Assembly: GCA_000499405.2 (NCBI GenBank) | Contig: HG738137.1 | Coordinates: forward strand, 24,528,202-24,592,201 | From: Onchocerca volvulus | Lineage: Eukaryota > Nematoda > Chromadorea > Rhabditida > Onchocercidae | Reading direction: 5' to 3' | Length of the DNA: 64,000 bases | Shown here: piece by piece, positions 62,253 to 64,000 of the stretch | Layout: each line of letters starts with the position of its first letter | Position numbering within the stretch: the first letter of the stretch is position 1 | Translations under genes and position numbers: made by a program | Notes under the pieces: model-generated | Seen by the model: only the letters and a program-made list of their open reading frames with translations | Databases searched by the model: none | What the model was told of the DNA's origin: nothing

Positions 62253-62906
62253 ATGATTGAAAACAGAGAGGAAAAAGAAGATTTATTACCTGTAATGGCT
62301 TCAGAAATTAAAAAAAATTCATATACTTGTCGAGAATTGTTGAGAGTTTTCCTTTGGAATAATGTTAAGAAGATTGCTTGAATGGGCTTGACGTAGTTCC
62401 TTGAGGTAGTGTGGGACGATTGTTGTTTTTCGTCTTTGTTCTTGGTCGCAAGAATAGCTCATACGCTCAGCCAATCATGATTCTTTTAATTAGTTTGAAT
62501 ATTGGGAAATACTTTTTCAAACAACTCTTCTTTTGACATTACTTAATTGCAGAAGTTGTGAGACAATAAAATTCGTTCTATGGTCAGATCAACCGGCACC
62601 TTTTCGTTCTGAATTCTCAGCAATTGATTGAGAATATCCCAGTTGATCGATCGTTTTGAAGCTGTACACGCATAATTGTAGTTAATTCTAACGTCTTTGC
62701 GTATCACTGCGAAATAGAATATTTCGGGCAAGCATTTATTTCGGTTACGATTATTCATAATGATTTTTTAGATTTCCTTTTGATTTCTTCTACGATTATC
62801 AGTCAGGTTGATACCATCCATTGAATTTCGTTATGCTTTCTTTAGGTGGTCTTCATATAAAATTATCATCAATGGATGAGGCCGACAAGAATGAAATATA
62901 TCGTTA
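62253..62906 (+). pseudogene. Decayed DEG/ENaC-type sodium channel gene, N-terminal part
   Basis: Three collinear coding-like blocks. Block 1 (62253-62381) starts MIENREEKEDLLPVMAS and contains SYTCRELLRVFLWNN, like the pre-membrane FRELFEFFCNNTTIHG of ENaC; it hits a TGA, or could splice at AAT|GTTAAG. An adjacent frame then gives GRLLFFVFVLGRKNSSYAQP, in the place of the first membrane segment. Block 2 (62660-62814) has IEYFGQAFISVTIIHNDF, echoing the FPAVTICN motif with Pro and Cys lost. Block 3 (62846-62906), after CTTTAG, reads GLHIKLSSMDEADKNEIYR-stop, like the GLxLxL...EY extracellular motif. In real channels blocks 2 and 3 are over 100 residues apart; here they nearly touch. So either a deleted pseudogene or a chance resemblance. 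A TTTTACAG acceptor ends at 62219. Confidence 0.35.
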
Positions 62907-63049
62907 AAGTGACCAACATTTATTAGACAAAGTAAATTATTGATTGATATTTTCGAGAATTATGTGTTTATGTTTAGTTACTCTGATATGTGAAAAATCA
63001 TTATATGAAACATTTGCAAGAATTTAATAAAATCAAGGAATATTAATTG

Positions 63050-63244
63050 CAAGTTCCATTGAGTGATTTGTCGTCTATTAAATTTCCTCATAAAGCAAAG
63101 AATCGAGTAAGACTTGCAATTCCATCTCGATCCGATGCAGTACCACTGAATTGCCATTTTCATCATCTTGCTCTTCCCCATGTTTATATTCCAACCACTG
63201 CCATCAGAACCCAGAAAGATGCTATGACACTTAAAGCTAGTTAG
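63050..63244. other. Coding-like block, strand unresolved
   Basis: Both strands are open with balanced composition. Plus: a 65-codon frame with RVRLAIPSRSDAVPLNC and ends MTLKAS-stop. Minus: after a GATGGCAG acceptor near 63197, a frame YKHGEEQDDENGNSVVLHRI then EMELQVLLDSLLYEEI-stop that looks like an acidic, helical C-terminal exon of a gene lying beyond the right edge. I prefer the minus reading slightly; neither is identified. Confidence 0.3.
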
Positions 63245-64000
63245 TTTCCTTTATGAAATTCGTTCTTTTCTTTTTCTTTTTACCATATTCTATGCTTGGA
63301 ATTAGAGTATTTTTGACGATGAAGGAGAAAGGATGAAATGACTAAGGCAGGAGGAAGTTATTATAATGTTAACGAGAAATCTCATTGCTATTATTGTGAA
63401 TAAAAATGGATTTCTTAAATGATATGAAATGTGCAGAAAGAAATATGGGACTTTTTTATATATATAGAAGTGTATATGAAGTTTTTTTTTTTATGTGTGT
63501 TCAAATAATTACATTAGAAATTATTGAAATACGAAGTGAAGTTTCAAAATCTTACAAATATCAATGATTTATAATTATTGACAACATAGAGCATTGTAAT
63601 GGACAGGACGATATATTTTTTTTAGAACATAAGATGATTTGCGAATATTCATTTCATAAATAGAGTGATCATATTTATTAAATTTTTTCATCATTAACAC
63701 TCCAATCGATTAATCAGGTAGAGATAGTTTCTTTGACGTCATTTATTAGTTTACTTAATCTTCATAAGAAATGGAAAAGATCCATCTATTTACAGGAGAA
63801 AAAATATATATATATATATATACAACTACTGAGAAAGTTCAGCTGAACTTAACATTCATCTGTTTCCATCCAATCTTTCCAATACAGTTTTTAGGATTGG
63901 TTAAAAAACATTACGTAGTCATTAATTTCTCGCCGTATATATGTGAGATTGATGTTCTTAGGCTTTTTTCTTTTTTTTATACTTTTTTCTAAATATTTTT
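63245..64000. other. Right edge, no recognised gene
   Basis: AT-rich with an (AT)n microsatellite at 63807-63822. The plus-strand frame ending at 63992 is low complexity. Confidence 0.5.

Noticed and set aside
1..64000. Bacterial endosymbiont DNA transferred to the nucleus, tRNA or rRNA genes, CRISPR arrays
   Set aside because: No long intron-free frames, no tRNA T-loop GGTTCRA context with paired arms, and no regularly spaced identical repeats were seen.

Overview
The window is very AT-rich nuclear DNA of a nematode, most likely a clade III (spirurid/filarial-type) worm. The identification rests on the genes. A complete precursor tail for the nematode neuropeptide PDF-2 is present. The CstF-64 is of the short nematode length. 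Introns are GT-AG with the worm-type TTTTAG/TTTCAG acceptor, and good acceptors sit a few bases before several start codons, as expected for spliced-leader trans-splicing. No prokaryotic-style gene cluster, rRNA or tRNA was recognised. The genus is inference only.

Layout. Positions 1-11022 carry three genes, all on the minus strand: the 5' part of coatomer epsilon (COPE, running off the left edge), the mitochondrial ribosomal protein bL35m (4 exons, 157 aa) and an SH3BP5/REI-1 family RAB-11 exchange factor (10 exons, 480 aa). Positions 11023-28133 are a large non-coding stretch with many decayed local duplications, two foldback elements, an RTE-like tail dimer, and one small two-exon gene (minus, 81 aa, single membrane segment). 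Positions 28134-36803 hold a divergent pair: a GATAD1 homologue on the minus strand (6 exons, 229 aa, no GATA finger) and CSTF2/CPF-2 on the plus strand (8 exons, 341 aa). An LTR retroelement with a 5-bp target duplication sits inside the last GATAD1 intron. CSTF2 converges on the two last coding exons of pdf-2 (minus, 37179-37492), whose signal-peptide exon I could not place with confidence. Positions 37493-58037 are about 20 kb of AT-rich DNA with degenerate tandem duplications and no convincing exon. A four-membrane-segment protein gene lies at 58038-60485 (plus, 4 exons, 182 aa). From 62250 onward there are coding-like blocks that look like a decayed DEG/ENaC channel gene, plus one block whose coding strand is ambiguous.

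How the genes relate. There is no single pathway. COPE (COPI vesicle coat) and the REI-like RAB-11 activator both serve membrane traffic. bL35m serves mitochondrial translation. GATAD1 is a chromatin reader partner and CstF-64 a pre-mRNA 3'-end processing factor; these two share a 1.3 kb divergent upstream region. PDF-2 is a secreted neuromodulator. All gene models were spliced by eye and checked for intron phase; every complete model closes in frame.
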